This document shows positions 1-9,922 of a stretch of DNA of 64,000 nt, one piece after another. The stretch comes from FEN-1219 sp964503125. GTDB lineage: Bacteria > Pseudomonadota > Gammaproteobacteria > Steroidobacterales > Rariloculaceae. The notes below the pieces were generated by a model that was not told the DNA's origin, searched no databases, and saw only the letters and a list, made by a program, of their open reading frames with translations. The stretch is taken from contig CAZCZE010000020.1 in the NCBI GenBank assembly GCA_964503125.1, positions 248,001 to 312,000 of the forward strand, in the 5' to 3' direction. Within the stretch, counting starts at the first letter, position 1. Every line of letters starts with the position of its first letter. The translations under genes and the position numbers were made by a program.

Positions 1-331
1 GCGTCTTGCCGGTGCCCGGGTCGAACGCCTCGACGAAGCCGACGCCGTTCGGCGCGTACAGCACGCCGTCGATCATGAGCGGCGTCCCGCGGAAGTCGCG
101 CGCCGCGCGCATCTGCGGGGCTTGCGCAGCCACGGCCGCGTCGAGCGCCGGCCGCCGCCAGGCGATGCGCAGTCGCGCGACGTTGTTCTCGTCGATCTGA
201 TCGAGCGGCGAGTACTTGCTCGCGCCCAAGTCGCCGCTGTACTCGCGCCATTCGCCTTCGGGGGCGCTTCCTTGGCACGCGGAGCACGTCAGCACGACGG
301 CGGCGGCGAGACCCATCATTCGCACGAGCAT
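1..331 (-). CDS. PQQ-dependent dehydrogenase-like quinoprotein, N-terminal part (runs off window)
   Basis: The minus-strand ATG at 331 follows a GGGGGA Shine-Dalgarno-like stretch, and the frame stays open to base 2, so only about 110 residues are visible. The first ~20 residues form a hydrophobic signal with cysteines near its end (T-C-S-A-C), perhaps a lipoprotein signal. Then comes W-R-E-Y-S-G-D-L-G-A-S-K-Y-S-P-L-D-Q-I, the usual opening of PQQ alcohol/glucose dehydrogenase beta-propellers, followed by G-T-P-L-M-I-D-G-V-L-Y. By family, these are periplasmic PQQ enzymes oxidising alcohols or sugars. The substrate cannot be told because the catalytic propeller lies outside the window. Confidence 0.8.
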   Translation of the reverse strand, partial: MLVRMMGLAAAVVLTCSACQGSAPEGEWREYSGDLGASKYSPLDQIDENNVARLRIAWRRPALDAAVAAQAPQMRAARDFRGTPLMIDGVLYAPNGVGFVEAFDPGTGKT

Positions 332-534
332 AGTTCCCCCGCAACGACGCGTCGGATGCGCGCGGCCGAGTATATAGTCGATGCTGCCTGAGCACCCGGA
401 GTCACTGCGTGGAGCCGCGTTCCGTTACCACGGCGCCGAGAACTCCGTAACATTGCGCGCGCTCGTCGTGTCACACAACGTGCACATTGCCCACGTAACG
501 TCGCCCCTTCGTTCCACAGCAACGGAGACTGGCG

Positions 535-2175
535 ATGCGTTTTGGGAAGCTCACTGTTTTGGCCGCTGCCTGCGTAGCGGTGTTCGCGACAGGCACGACG
601 GCCGTGGCCGGCGAGGTCGCAGGGGGTAACTCGACCCTGGGCGTGAAGCTCAGGTTCCTCGGCCGCTACGATTCGGGAGTCCGCGGGCAAAGCGCCGCGG
701 AGATCGTCCAGCACGACCCGTTGAGCCAACGTTTGTTCGTCGTGAATGCGCAGGCGAAGAGCATCGACGTCCTCGACTTCGCCGAGCCGGCCAACCCGAC
801 AAAGCTGGCCACGCTGACCGAGGCCGGTGGCAACGCCAACAGCGTCGCGATTTTCCAGGGGCTCTTGGCCGTCGCGTTCGAAGCGCCGGTCAAGACCGAT
901 CCCGGCAAGGTCGTGTTCTACGCCGCCCAGAGCCTGGAGCGGCTGGCCGAGTTCCCGGTCGGCGCGCAGCCCGACATGTTGACCTTCACGCCGGATGGAG
1001 AAGCCGTGCTCGTCGCCAACGAGGCGGAGCCTAACGCCGGCTACACGATTGATCCCGTGGGATCGGTCAGCATCATCGATTTGCGCTGGGTGGAGAATCG
1101 CTTCGACGCCGCCGAGCTACAGCTGCTCGGCCTCGTCCGTACGGCCGGGTTTGAGCAGTTCAACGCCGAGGTCGACGACCTGCGCGCGGCCGGCGTGCGC
1201 ATCTACGGTCCCGGCGCGAGCGTCGCGCAGGATCTCGAGCCCGAGTACATCGCCGTCGCCCACGACGGCAAGAGCGCGTGGGTGGCGCTGCAGGAAGCCA
1301 ATGCCATCGGCGTGCTCGATCTCAAGGATCTCGCTGCGCCGTACTTCAGCGACGTCTTGCCGCTCGGCCTGAAAGATCACAGCCTCCGCGGCAACGAGCT
1401 TGATGCGAGCGATCGCGACAACCGCACCAATATTGGCAACTGGCCCGTCAAGGGCATCTATCAGCCAGACGCCATCGCGAGCTACGCGATCAAGGGCAAG
1501 ACGTACTACGTGCTCGCCAACGAAGGAGACGACCGCAACGACTTCCTCCCCGGCGAGGAGACGGCGCGCGTCGGTAGCGCGGCGATCCCACTCGATCCCG
1601 CCGTGTTCGGCGACGTCGCGGCGATGAAGAACAACGCCAACCTCGGGCGGCTCACCGTGACGAAGATGCAGGTGCCGCAGAACGCCGCGGGTCAGTTCAC
1701 GGAGCTGCACGTGCTCGGCGGCCGGTCGTTCTCGATCCGCAACGCCGAAGGCGAGCTGCTCTACGACAGCGGCTCCGACTTCGAGCGCATCACGGCCGCT
1801 CAAAATCCCGCGTTCTTCAACGCGAGCAACGACAACAACCTGTTCGACGACCGGAGCGACAACAAGGGGCCCGAGCCCGAGGGTGTCGCGGTGGGCAAGA
1901 TCCGCGGCCGCACGTTCGCGTTCATTGGCCTCGAGCGCGTCGGCGGCGTCATGACCTACGACGTCACGAACCCGGAGGCGGCACGGTTCGTCGACTACGT
2001 GAACACGCGCGCCTTCAACCTGCCGCCCACCGGGGCTGCGCCGACGGATGCCGGGCCCGAGGGCGTGGTCTTCATTTCGGCCGACGATAGTCCGACGGGG
2101 CAGCCGCTCGTCGTCGTCGGCAACGAGGTCAGCGGGACCACGGTTATCTTCGCCGTCGACGTCGCCAAGAAGTAG
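535..2175 (+). CDS. Exported choice-of-anchor I family beta-propeller protein
   Basis: 546 residues. The start at 535 gives a clear Sec signal (about residues 1-26, ending A-V-A-G). The mature part has repeated propeller blades (L-F-V-V-N-A-Q-A-K-S-I-D-V-L-D; E-A-V-L-V-A-N-E-A-E-P-N-A-G-Y) and the P-E-G-V signature (P-E-P-E-G-V-A-V-G near residue 450, G-P-E-G-V-V-F near 510) of the choice-of-anchor I family, often annotated alkaline-phosphatase-like. It is probably periplasmic or cell-surface. No C-terminal anchor is visible, so it may be soluble. Function is unknown; similar proteins occur beside phosphatases, but none is seen here. Confidence 0.8.
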   Translation: MRFGKLTVLAAACVAVFATGTTAVAGEVAGGNSTLGVKLRFLGRYDSGVRGQSAAEIVQHDPLSQRLFVVNAQAKSIDVLDFAEPANPTKLATLTEAGGNANSVAIFQGLLAVAFEAPVKTDPGKVVFYAAQSLERLAEFPVGAQPDMLTFTPDGEAVLVANEAEPNAGYTIDPVGSVSIIDLRWVENRFDAAELQLLGLVRTAGFEQFNAEVDDLRAAGVRIYGPGASVAQDLEPEYIAVAHDGKSAWVALQEANAIGVLDLKDLAAPYFSDVLPLGLKDHSLRGNELDASDRDNRTNIGNWPVKGIYQPDAIASYAIKGKTYYVLANEGDDRNDFLPGEETARVGSAAIPLDPAVFGDVAAMKNNANLGRLTVTKMQVPQNAAGQFTELHVLGGRSFSIRNAEGELLYDSGSDFERITAAQNPAFFNASNDNNLFDDRSDNKGPEPEGVAVGKIRGRTFAFIGLERVGGVMTYDVTNPEAARFVDYVNTRAFNLPPTGAAPTDAGPEGVVFISADDSPTGQPLVVVGNEVSGTTVIFAVDVAKK

Positions 2176-2269
2176 TTGCAACGACGGCACTCGTCGCGCC
2201 TCGCCGGAACGCGCGGCGAGCGCGGCATGGAGGACACCTCGAGACCGCGGCGCCGCGTATGATCGCGGC

Positions 2270-3385
2270 ATGCGAATCGCGCATCTCGAGGCCGGCCGGC
2301 ACCTGTACGGCGGCGCCGCCCAGGTCCGCTATCTCGTCGACGGGCTGACGGCGCGCGGCGTCGACAACCTGCTGCTGTGCCCGGCAGGCAGCGAGCTTGC
2401 GGCCGCGGCGCCGGCCGCGCGGGTCGTCGAGCTGCCGATGCGCGGCGACCTCGACGTGCGGGTGCCGCTGCGGCTCGTGCGTGAGCTCGCGCGCTTTCGC
2501 CCCGACGTCGTCCACGTGCACTCGCGCCGCGGCGCGGATGTCTACGGCGGCCTCGCGGCCGCGCTGGCCGGAGTCCCGGCGGTGCTCACGCGGCGCGTGG
2601 ATTCCTCCGAGCCCGCCTGGCTCGCGCGCTTCAAGTACAGGCCGTACGTGGCCGTCGTCGCGTTGTCGCGTGCGATTGAAACGCAGCTCGCCGCAGCCGG
2701 CGTCGACGCGGCGCGCATCGTGCGCATTCCGAGCGCCGTCGACACGGTGCGCTATCGGCCCGACGCCGCGGCGCGAGCCCGGCTGCTCGCCGCGTTCGCG
2801 TTGCCGAGCGACGCGCTCGTCGTCGGCGTCGTGGCGCAGCTCATCGAGCGCAAGGGCCACGACGCGTTGCTCGCATTACTGCCGGAGCTCGTCCGCGTTG
2901 AGCCCAAGCTTCGCGTGCTGTTGTTCGGCCGCGGGCCGCAGGAGTCCGCGCTGCGCGCGCAGATCGCCGCGCGCGGCGTCGGGAGCTACGTCGCGCTCGC
3001 GGGCTTTCGTGCGGACCTGCCGGAGCTGCTGCCCGGCCTCGACGTGCTCCTGCACTCAGCCGTGCGCGAAGGTTTAGGTGTAGCGCTGCTCGAGGCCGCG
3101 AGCGCCGGCGTTCCGGTCGTCGCCTACGCCGCGGGCGGCGTGCCCGACGCCGTCGTCGACGGCACGACGGGCCTGCTCGTGCCCGTCGGCGACACGGGCG
3201 CGCTGCGCGCCGCGCTCGCGCGTTTGCTCGCCGGGCGCGTGGAGCGCGCCCGCCTCGGCGCTGCGGCACGCGCCCATGCGGAGCGGCACTTCGGCATCGG
3301 CGGCCTCGTCGATGCGCACCTGTCGCTCTACGGCCGCGTGCTCGGTGAGCGCGCGGCGCGCACCGCGCCCACGGTGGCGCGGTGA
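2270..3385 (+). CDS. Glycosyltransferase family 4 (GT-B fold)
   Basis: 371 residues from the ATG at 2270. The N-terminus M-R-I-A-H-L-E-A-G-R-H-L-Y-G-G-A is the usual GT4 start, with the glycine-rich acceptor loop. The C-terminal half has V-V-G-V-V-A-Q-L-I-E-R-K-G-H-D and the donor motif E-G-L-G-V-A-L-L-E-A-A-S-A-G-V-P-V-V-A, whose two glutamates bind the sugar nucleotide. It likely transfers a sugar from an NDP-sugar to a lipid or polysaccharide precursor at the cytoplasmic face; substrate unknown. Its stop overlaps the GTG start of pncC by 4 bp, so the two are probably co-transcribed. Confidence 0.85.
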   Translation: MRIAHLEAGRHLYGGAAQVRYLVDGLTARGVDNLLLCPAGSELAAAAPAARVVELPMRGDLDVRVPLRLVRELARFRPDVVHVHSRRGADVYGGLAAALAGVPAVLTRRVDSSEPAWLARFKYRPYVAVVALSRAIETQLAAAGVDAARIVRIPSAVDTVRYRPDAAARARLLAAFALPSDALVVGVVAQLIERKGHDALLALLPELVRVEPKLRVLLFGRGPQESALRAQIAARGVGSYVALAGFRADLPELLPGLDVLLHSAVREGLGVALLEAASAGVPVVAYAAGGVPDAVVDGTTGLLVPVGDTGALRAALARLLAGRVERARLGAAARAHAERHFGIGGLVDAHLSLYGRVLGERAARTAPTVAR

Positions 3386-3888
3386 GCGTCTCCGATCGCA
3401 AGCTCCTGGCGTTGGCGGCAAAGCTCGGCCGGGTGCTGCACGCGCGCGGGTGGCGCCTCGCGACGGCAGAATCCTGCACGGGCGGCTGGATCGCCAAGGC
3501 CGTGACCGACGCGCCGGGCGCCTCGCGGTGGTTCGAGGGCGGCGTCGTCACCTACTCGAACGCGGCCAAGGTCAACCTGCTCGCCGTTCCGGCGCGAGTG
3601 CTTGCGCGCGCCGGGCCGGGGGCAGTCTCGGAAACCACCGCACGCGCCATGGCCGAGGGCGCGCGCGCGGGCTTCGGTGTCGACCTCGCCGTCGCCGTGA
3701 GCGGCATCGCCGGGCCCGATGGCGGCACGGCCAAGAAGCCCGTCGGCACCGTGTGGTTCGCCTGGGCCGCCGCGGGGCGCACGCTCGCCGAGCGCCACGT
3801 GTTCGCCGGCAACCGCGCGGCCGTGCGCCGCGCGACCGTCGCGCTCGCGCTTCATGGCCTCATCGAGCTCGCGGCCGCCGATGACTGA
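3382..3888 (+). CDS. pncC: Nicotinamide-nucleotide amidase (CinA C-terminal domain type)
   Basis: 168 residues from a GTG start inside GTGA, overlapping the glycosyltransferase stop. It is a stand-alone CinA C-terminal domain. The catalytic serine lies in T-A-E-S-C-T-G-G-W-I-A-K near residue 33, and V-S-G-I-A-G-P-D-G-G-T near residue 112 is the second conserved block. The family deamidates nicotinamide mononucleotide to nicotinate mononucleotide in pyridine nucleotide recycling. It overlaps thpR by 8 bp and lies upstream of recA, a common neighbourhood for CinA-type genes. Confidence 0.9.
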   Translation: MSVSDRKLLALAAKLGRVLHARGWRLATAESCTGGWIAKAVTDAPGASRWFEGGVVTYSNAAKVNLLAVPARVLARAGPGAVSETTARAMAEGARAGFGVDLAVAVSGIAGPDGGTAKKPVGTVWFAWAAAGRTLAERHVFAGNRAAVRRATVALALHGLIELAAADD

Positions 3889-4462
3889 GCAGCCTCCGGC
3901 CCGGCCCGATCGTCACCGCGCGTTCTTCGCGCTCTGGCCCGACGAGGCCACGCGGTCCGCTATCTCGCGCGCGACGCGCGCCGCCGTGCAGGCCTCGCGC
4001 GGCCGGCCGATCGCCAAAGACCGCCTGCACCTCACGGTGGCGTTCCTCGGCGAGCTCACCGCGGCCGGTCTCGCCGTCGCGCGCGGCGTGCCGCCGCTCG
4101 AGGTCGGCGCGTTCGAGCTGACGCTCGACGCCGTCGGTGTCTGGCCCGACTCGCGCGTGCTCTGGCTCGCGCCGCGCGCGCTGCCGGCGCCGTTGGAAGA
4201 GCTCGAAGCACGCCTCAAGGAGCGGCTCGCGGCGCAAGGTTTCGCAGGCGAGGACCGCCTGTACCGCCCGCACGTCACGCTCGCACGCCGCGCGCGGCCC
4301 GTCGAGGCGGACTTGGTACCGGTCCACTGGCGCGTCGAGGATCTCGCGCTCGTCGAGTCGTTCCCCGTGGGCCGCAACGTCCATTACGACGTGCTCGAGC
4401 GCTGGCCGCTCGACGGTGCGAAACGCGGTACTGGACAAAACACCAGTAGCGCGGTTCAATAG
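3881..4462 (+). CDS. thpR: RNA 2',3'-cyclic phosphodiesterase (2H phosphoesterase)
   Basis: 193 residues from the ATG at 3881, which overlaps the pncC stop. The two catalytic H-x-T/V motifs of the 2H superfamily are present: R-L-H-L-T-V-A-F-L-G near residue 50 and R-P-H-V-T-L-A-R-R near residue 130. The starting motif R-A-F-F-A-L-W-P is typical of ThpR/LigT. It opens 2',3'-cyclic phosphates of RNA ends. The last codons contain the LexA operator of recA (4429-4448), so the gene's 3' end doubles as a regulatory site. Confidence 0.9.
   Translation: MTEQPPARPDRHRAFFALWPDEATRSAISRATRAAVQASRGRPIAKDRLHLTVAFLGELTAAGLAVARGVPPLEVGAFELTLDAVGVWPDSRVLWLAPRALPAPLEELEARLKERLAAQGFAGEDRLYRPHVTLARRARPVEADLVPVHWRVEDLALVESFPVGRNVHYDVLERWPLDGAKRGTGQNTSSAVQ
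4429..4448. promoter_or_regulatory. LexA box (SOS operator) of recA
   Basis: The 20-bp dyad TACTG-N10-CAGTA has perfect outer arms and fits the E. coli-type CTG-N10-CAG LexA consensus, with an A-rich centre. It lies 140 bp upstream of the recA ATG and inside the last codons of thpR. A T/A-rich stretch around 4512-4523 could hold the -10. That recA-recX is SOS-controlled here is inference from the match. Confidence 0.85.
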
Positions 4463-4587
4463 GGTTTCTGGTCGAACAGGCCGGTTTCGGCGACGGGTGG
4501 CGGCGGGGATCTATGAAATAATCCTTGCCGTCGCGCCACCGCCGGTGCGGCCCCGACTACCCACCTTTCATTTCATTGGACGTGCAC

Positions 4588-5640
4588 ATGGACGACAACC
4601 GCAAGAAAGCCCTCTCCGCAGCCTTAGGCCAAATCGAGAAACAGTTCGGCAAAGGCTCGGTCATGCGTCTCGGCGACGCGATCGCCTCGCGCGACATCGA
4701 CGTCGTGTCGACGGGCTCGCTCGGGCTCGACATCGCGCTCGGCGTCGGCGGCCTGCCGCGTGGCCGCATCGTCGAGATCTACGGGCCCGAGTCCTCGGGC
4801 AAGACCACGCTCACGCTGCAAGTCGTCGCCGAGGTCCAGAAGCTCGGCGGCACCGCGGCGTTCGTCGACGCCGAGCACGCGCTCGACCCGGCTTACGCTC
4901 AGAAGGTCGGCGTCAACGTCGACGATCTCCTGATCTCGCAGCCCGACACGGGCGAGCAGGCGCTCGAGATCACGGACATGCTCGTGCGCTCGGGCGCCGT
5001 CGACGTCATCGTCATCGACTCGGTCGCTGCGCTCACGCCCAAAGCCGAGATCGAAGGCGAGATGGGGGACTCGCACATGGGCTTGCATGCGCGGCTCATG
5101 TCGCAGGCGCTGCGCAAGCTCACGGGCAACATCAAGCGCTCGAACTGCCTCGTCATCTTCATCAACCAGATCCGCATGAAGATCGGCGTCATGTTCGGCA
5201 ACCCCGAGACCACGACGGGCGGCAACGCGCTCAAGTTCTACGCCTCGGTGCGGCTCGACATCCGCCGCATCGGCTCCATCAAAAAGGGTGACGAAGTCAT
5301 CGGCAGCGAGACGCGCGTCAAGGTCGTCAAGAACAAGGTGTCGCCGCCGTTCAAGATGGCCGAGTTCGAGATCCTCTACGGCGTCGGCATCTCGCGCGAG
5401 GGCGAGATCGTCGACCTCGCCGTCAAGCAGAACATCATCGAGAAGTCGGGCGCCTGGTACAGCTTCGAGGGCGAGCGCATCGGCCAGGGCAAGGAGAACG
5501 CGCGCGACTTCCTCCTCGAGCACAAGGACGTCGCAACCGCGATCGCGAAACGCATCCGCGCCGAGCTCTTACCCGCGAAAAAAGGACCCGTCGAGGTTCC
5601 AGCGGCCGCCGAGGAGGAGGGTGCCGCGCTCCAAGCCTGA
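4588..5640 (+). CDS. recA: Recombinase RecA
   Basis: 350 residues. The start at ATG 4588 (M-D-D-N-R-K-K-A-L) matches the family length; an upstream in-frame ATG at 4525 would add a non-homologous tail. Walker A is G-P-E-S-S-G-K-T-T at residues 66-74, Walker B is V-I-V-I-D-S-V-A-A-L, and the L2 region N-P-E-T-T-T-G-G-N-A-L-K-F-Y is intact. It forms the ATP-dependent filament on ssDNA for strand exchange and LexA/prophage repressor cleavage. Its 3' end carries the RBS and start of recX. Confidence 0.98.
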   Translation: MDDNRKKALSAALGQIEKQFGKGSVMRLGDAIASRDIDVVSTGSLGLDIALGVGGLPRGRIVEIYGPESSGKTTLTLQVVAEVQKLGGTAAFVDAEHALDPAYAQKVGVNVDDLLISQPDTGEQALEITDMLVRSGAVDVIVIDSVAALTPKAEIEGEMGDSHMGLHARLMSQALRKLTGNIKRSNCLVIFINQIRMKIGVMFGNPETTTGGNALKFYASVRLDIRRIGSIKKGDEVIGSETRVKVVKNKVSPPFKMAEFEILYGVGISREGEIVDLAVKQNIIEKSGAWYSFEGERIGQGKENARDFLLEHKDVATAIAKRIRAELLPAKKGPVEVPAAAEEEGAALQA

Positions 5641-6097
5641 AGCGCTCGACGAGCCCGCCTGCACGCGCGTCGCGCTCGGCCTCCTCGCGGGGCGCGAGCA
5701 CGGCCGGCGTGAGCTCACCCGCAAGCTCGCCGCGCGCGGGTTCCCCGCAGAAGTGGTCGAGGCCGTCGTCGCGGCGCTCGAGAGCTCGGGCGCGCTCGCC
5801 GAGGCCCGGTTCACCGAGACCTTCGTCCGCTCGCGCGTCGCCAAGGGACAGGGCCCGCGGCGCATCCGCAGCGAGCTCGCGCAGCGCGGCGTCGCGGAAC
5901 CCGACGTCGAGACGGCATTGCGCACCGCCGACCTCGATTGGCTCGCGACGGCCCGCGCCGCGCGCCGCAAGCGGTTCGGCCCGGAGCTGCCGCGCGATTT
6001 CCGCGAACGCGCTCGCCAAGCGCGGTTCCTCGAGTATCGCGGCTTCAGCGGCGAGCACGCCCGCGCCGCACTGGAAGTCGACGCCGATTCCGATTAG
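5621..6097 (+). CDS. recX: Regulatory protein RecX
   Basis: 158 residues from GTG 5621, directly after a strong GAGGAGGAGG Shine-Dalgarno that lies inside recA, so the genes overlap by 20 bp. It has the three-helix repeats of RecX: L-A-G-R-E-H-G-R-R-E-L-T-R-K-L, G-P-R-R-I-R-S-E-L-A-Q-R-G-V, and the C-terminal F-L-E-Y-R-G-F-S-G-E-H-A-R-A-A-L. RecX inhibits RecA filament extension. The overlap implies translational coupling to recA. Confidence 0.93.
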   Translation: MPRSKPEALDEPACTRVALGLLAGREHGRRELTRKLAARGFPAEVVEAVVAALESSGALAEARFTETFVRSRVAKGQGPRRIRSELAQRGVAEPDVETALRTADLDWLATARAARRKRFGPELPRDFRERARQARFLEYRGFSGEHARAALEVDADSD

Positions 6098-6144
6098 CGT
6101 GCACATCCTTTAGCCTTTAGTTGTTGAATTTTCGAGTGTTCTCG

Positions 6145-8763
<2,619 letters not shown>

Positions 8764-9065
8764 CTTCCCTGGAGCTTGTCTAAATCCCGCGCCTGCCACA
8801 AAAGTGGGCATTCTCCCAGGCATTTGGCTACTATGAAGCCGGGTCGCAGATTGCCGACATGGGATCTGCGAACAGGGGGAACCGGCCAGAAGCACTAAGA
8901 ACGAGGCCGGTCTAGCACGGAGGCTCATGGCTTTACTTGTCGCACGCGGCGCGTGCGGCCAGGGCCGGTCGTGGGCTTTCGGGCGGCCGAACCCGCAACA
9001 AAAAACGAGCTCCGCGAAACAGCGAGAGCAACGGGACGGCGAGCAGGGCCTAGAAGGAGTTGGCA
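8764..9065. other. Gene-free alaS-csrA interval (csrA leader)
   Basis: 302 bp with no supportable gene. It contains an 8-bp inverted repeat TCGCAGAT (8844-8851) / ATCTGCGA (8864-8871) that could form a hairpin, a TACTAT -10-like hexamer at 8829-8834 without a clear -35, and GGA-containing segments (for example around 8919) that could bind CsrA. Autoregulation by CsrA is known in the family; here it is only inferred. Confidence 0.4.
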
Positions 9066-9278
9066 ATGCTGATCTTGACCCGGCGCGTGGGGGAAACGGT
9101 GGTCATTGGCGATAACGTCACCGTCACCGTACTGGGCGTGAAGGGCAACCAAGTGCGGCTCGGTGTGAACGCACCGCGCGAGGTTGCAGTGCACCGCGAG
9201 GAAATCTTCGAGCGCATCAAACGCGAGCAGAGCGAAGAAAAATCGCGGCCGCACGTCAACGGCGCGGCCCACCCTTAG
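9066..9278 (+). CDS. csrA: Carbon storage regulator CsrA
   Basis: 70 residues from ATG 9066, 6 bp after AGGAG. A TTG two codons upstream is less likely. The sequence M-L-I-L-T-R-R-V-G-E-T-V-V-I-G-D then V-K-G-N-Q-V-R-L-G-V-N-A-P is the full CsrA beta-barrel, with R-L-G-V and the V-H-R-E-E-I-F segment forming the RNA-binding faces. It binds GGA motifs in mRNA leaders. It is slightly longer than the E. coli protein because of a polar tail. It sits between alaS and tRNA-Ser as in many gammaproteobacteria. Confidence 0.97.
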   Translation: MLILTRRVGETVVIGDNVTVTVLGVKGNQVRLGVNAPREVAVHREEIFERIKREQSEEKSRPHVNGAAHP

Positions 9279-9281
9279 CTC

Positions 9282-9304
9282 GAGCGGGTCTTCGCGACCC
9301 GCTC
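9282..9304 (+). terminator. Hairpin after csrA
   Basis: GAGCGGGTC (9282-9290), loop TTCGC, GACCCGCTC (9296-9304): a perfect 9-bp GC-rich stem starting 3 bp after the csrA stop. There is no T-run, so it is a candidate terminator or mRNA-stabilising hairpin. Confidence 0.55.
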
Positions 9305-9397
9305 CCGCCGATCGTCGCGAGCGCTCAAGCGCCGGCGTCGCGTTCGTCGCACTCCATCCAGTAGAATCAGCCCCGCAACCACTTAAGTTTGCATCAC

Positions 9398-9488
9398 GGA
9401 GAGATGGCCGAGTGGTCGAAGGCGCACCCCTGCTAAGGGTGTAAGGGCCAAAAGCCCTTCGAGGGTTCGAATCCCTCTCTCTCCGCCA
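9398..9488 (+). tRNA. tRNA-Ser (anticodon GCU)
   Basis: The acceptor stem GGAGAGA (9398-9404) pairs with TCTCTCC (9478-9484), followed by discriminator G and encoded CCA (9486-9488). The anticodon loop reads CTGCTAA with 5-bp stem ACCCC/GGGGT-like pairing (CACCC...GGGTG), giving GCU for AGC/AGU codons. A long variable arm (AGGGCC-AAAA-GCCCTT) marks the serine class, and the T-loop GTTCGAATC is standard. Its 3' end is the integration site of island 1 and, earlier, island 2. Confidence 0.96.
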
Positions 9489-9489
9489 A
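9475..9489. repeat. attL: 3' end of tRNA-Ser
   Basis: The 15-bp CTCTCTCTCCGCCAA spans the last acceptor-stem bases, CCA and one more A. An identical copy lies at 20302-20316 and a related 22-bp copy at 23221-23242. The island lies on the 3' side, so the tRNA stays intact, as with most tRNA-targeting tyrosine integrases. Confidence 0.85.
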
Positions 9490-9526
9490 CTTTCCAGCAG
9501 CTGCGCCGCCTACAGCCTGTTATGGA

Positions 9527-9540
9527 AACCTGTCCCATAA
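9527..9540. repeat. Subterminal repeat, left copy (candidate integrase arm site)
   Basis: The 14-bp AACCTGTCCCATAA occurs here, about 40 bp inside attL, and again in the same orientation at 20145-20158 inside the right end, between attR and the integrase start. A partial inverted copy (GTTATGG) precedes the left one at about 9519. Paired sites near both ends suggest integrase or excisionase arm binding (inference). Confidence 0.5.
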
Positions 9541-9588
9541 AGCAGCCCTAAATCAATCGACCGTGCAACACGGTAGATTGCGCCCACC

Positions 9589-9867
9589 ATGGCAAAGCAG
9601 ACGGACAGGGAACGGATAGCCGACGCGCTCTACATGCTCGCGGCGGGCGCCAATCAAGTAGTGCTAATGGACACGCTGCGCGCCTACGTCGTAGCGCACA
9701 GCAAAGAGCAGTCGGACGTGTTGGCGCTGCTTAGAGAACTGCACGAAGCGCAGCCGACGCTGACAGTGACGGCGATCAAGCGGATTAAGCCGACCAAGAA
9801 GCCGAACGCAAAGCGCAAGAGCACTCGCGCGACGACGCGCACGCACAGAGCCTCTGTCCGCACCTAG
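9589..9867 (+). CDS. Hypothetical small basic protein
   Basis: 92 residues. The N-terminal half (R-E-R-I-A-D-A-L-Y-M-L-A-A-G-A-N-Q-V) looks helical and folded. The C-terminal 30 residues are dominated by Lys, Arg and Thr (K-P-T-K-K-P-N-A-K-R-K-S-T-R-A-T-T-R), suggesting nucleic-acid contact. It is the first gene inside attL. Family not recognised. Confidence 0.5.
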   Translation: MAKQTDRERIADALYMLAAGANQVVLMDTLRAYVVAHSKEQSDVLALLRELHEAQPTLTVTAIKRIKPTKKPNAKRKSTRATTRTHRASVRT

Positions 9868-9880
9868 CCGCTCAGCGGTC

Positions 9881-9913
9881 GCTATCAGTGACCCCATAGC
9901 ACGCTGCTATAGT
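9881..9913. promoter_or_regulatory. Candidate operator/promoter of the HTH-ImmA gene
   Basis: Three GCTAT/ATAGC half-sites (9881-9885, 9896-9900, 9906-9910) overlap a TATAGT -10 hexamer at 9908-9913, just upstream of the ATG at 9923. The repeats would suit binding by the HTH domain of the encoded protein. Autoregulation is inference. Confidence 0.45.
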
Positions 9914-9922
9914 CTCTAGGAC

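Noticed and set aside
1117..2271. 384-residue open frame antisense to the beta-propeller gene
   Set aside because: It is the long minus-strand frame expected opposite a high-GC gene. It is Arg/Val/Glu-rich without motifs, and the plus-strand product has a signal peptide and family features.
4470..4486. Second CTG...CAG pair upstream of recA
   Set aside because: The spacing is 6, not 10, so it is not a LexA box.
4624..5523. 299-residue open frame antisense to recA
   Set aside because: A mirror of recA codon bias, strongly Asp/Leu/Val-rich, with no RBS or family.
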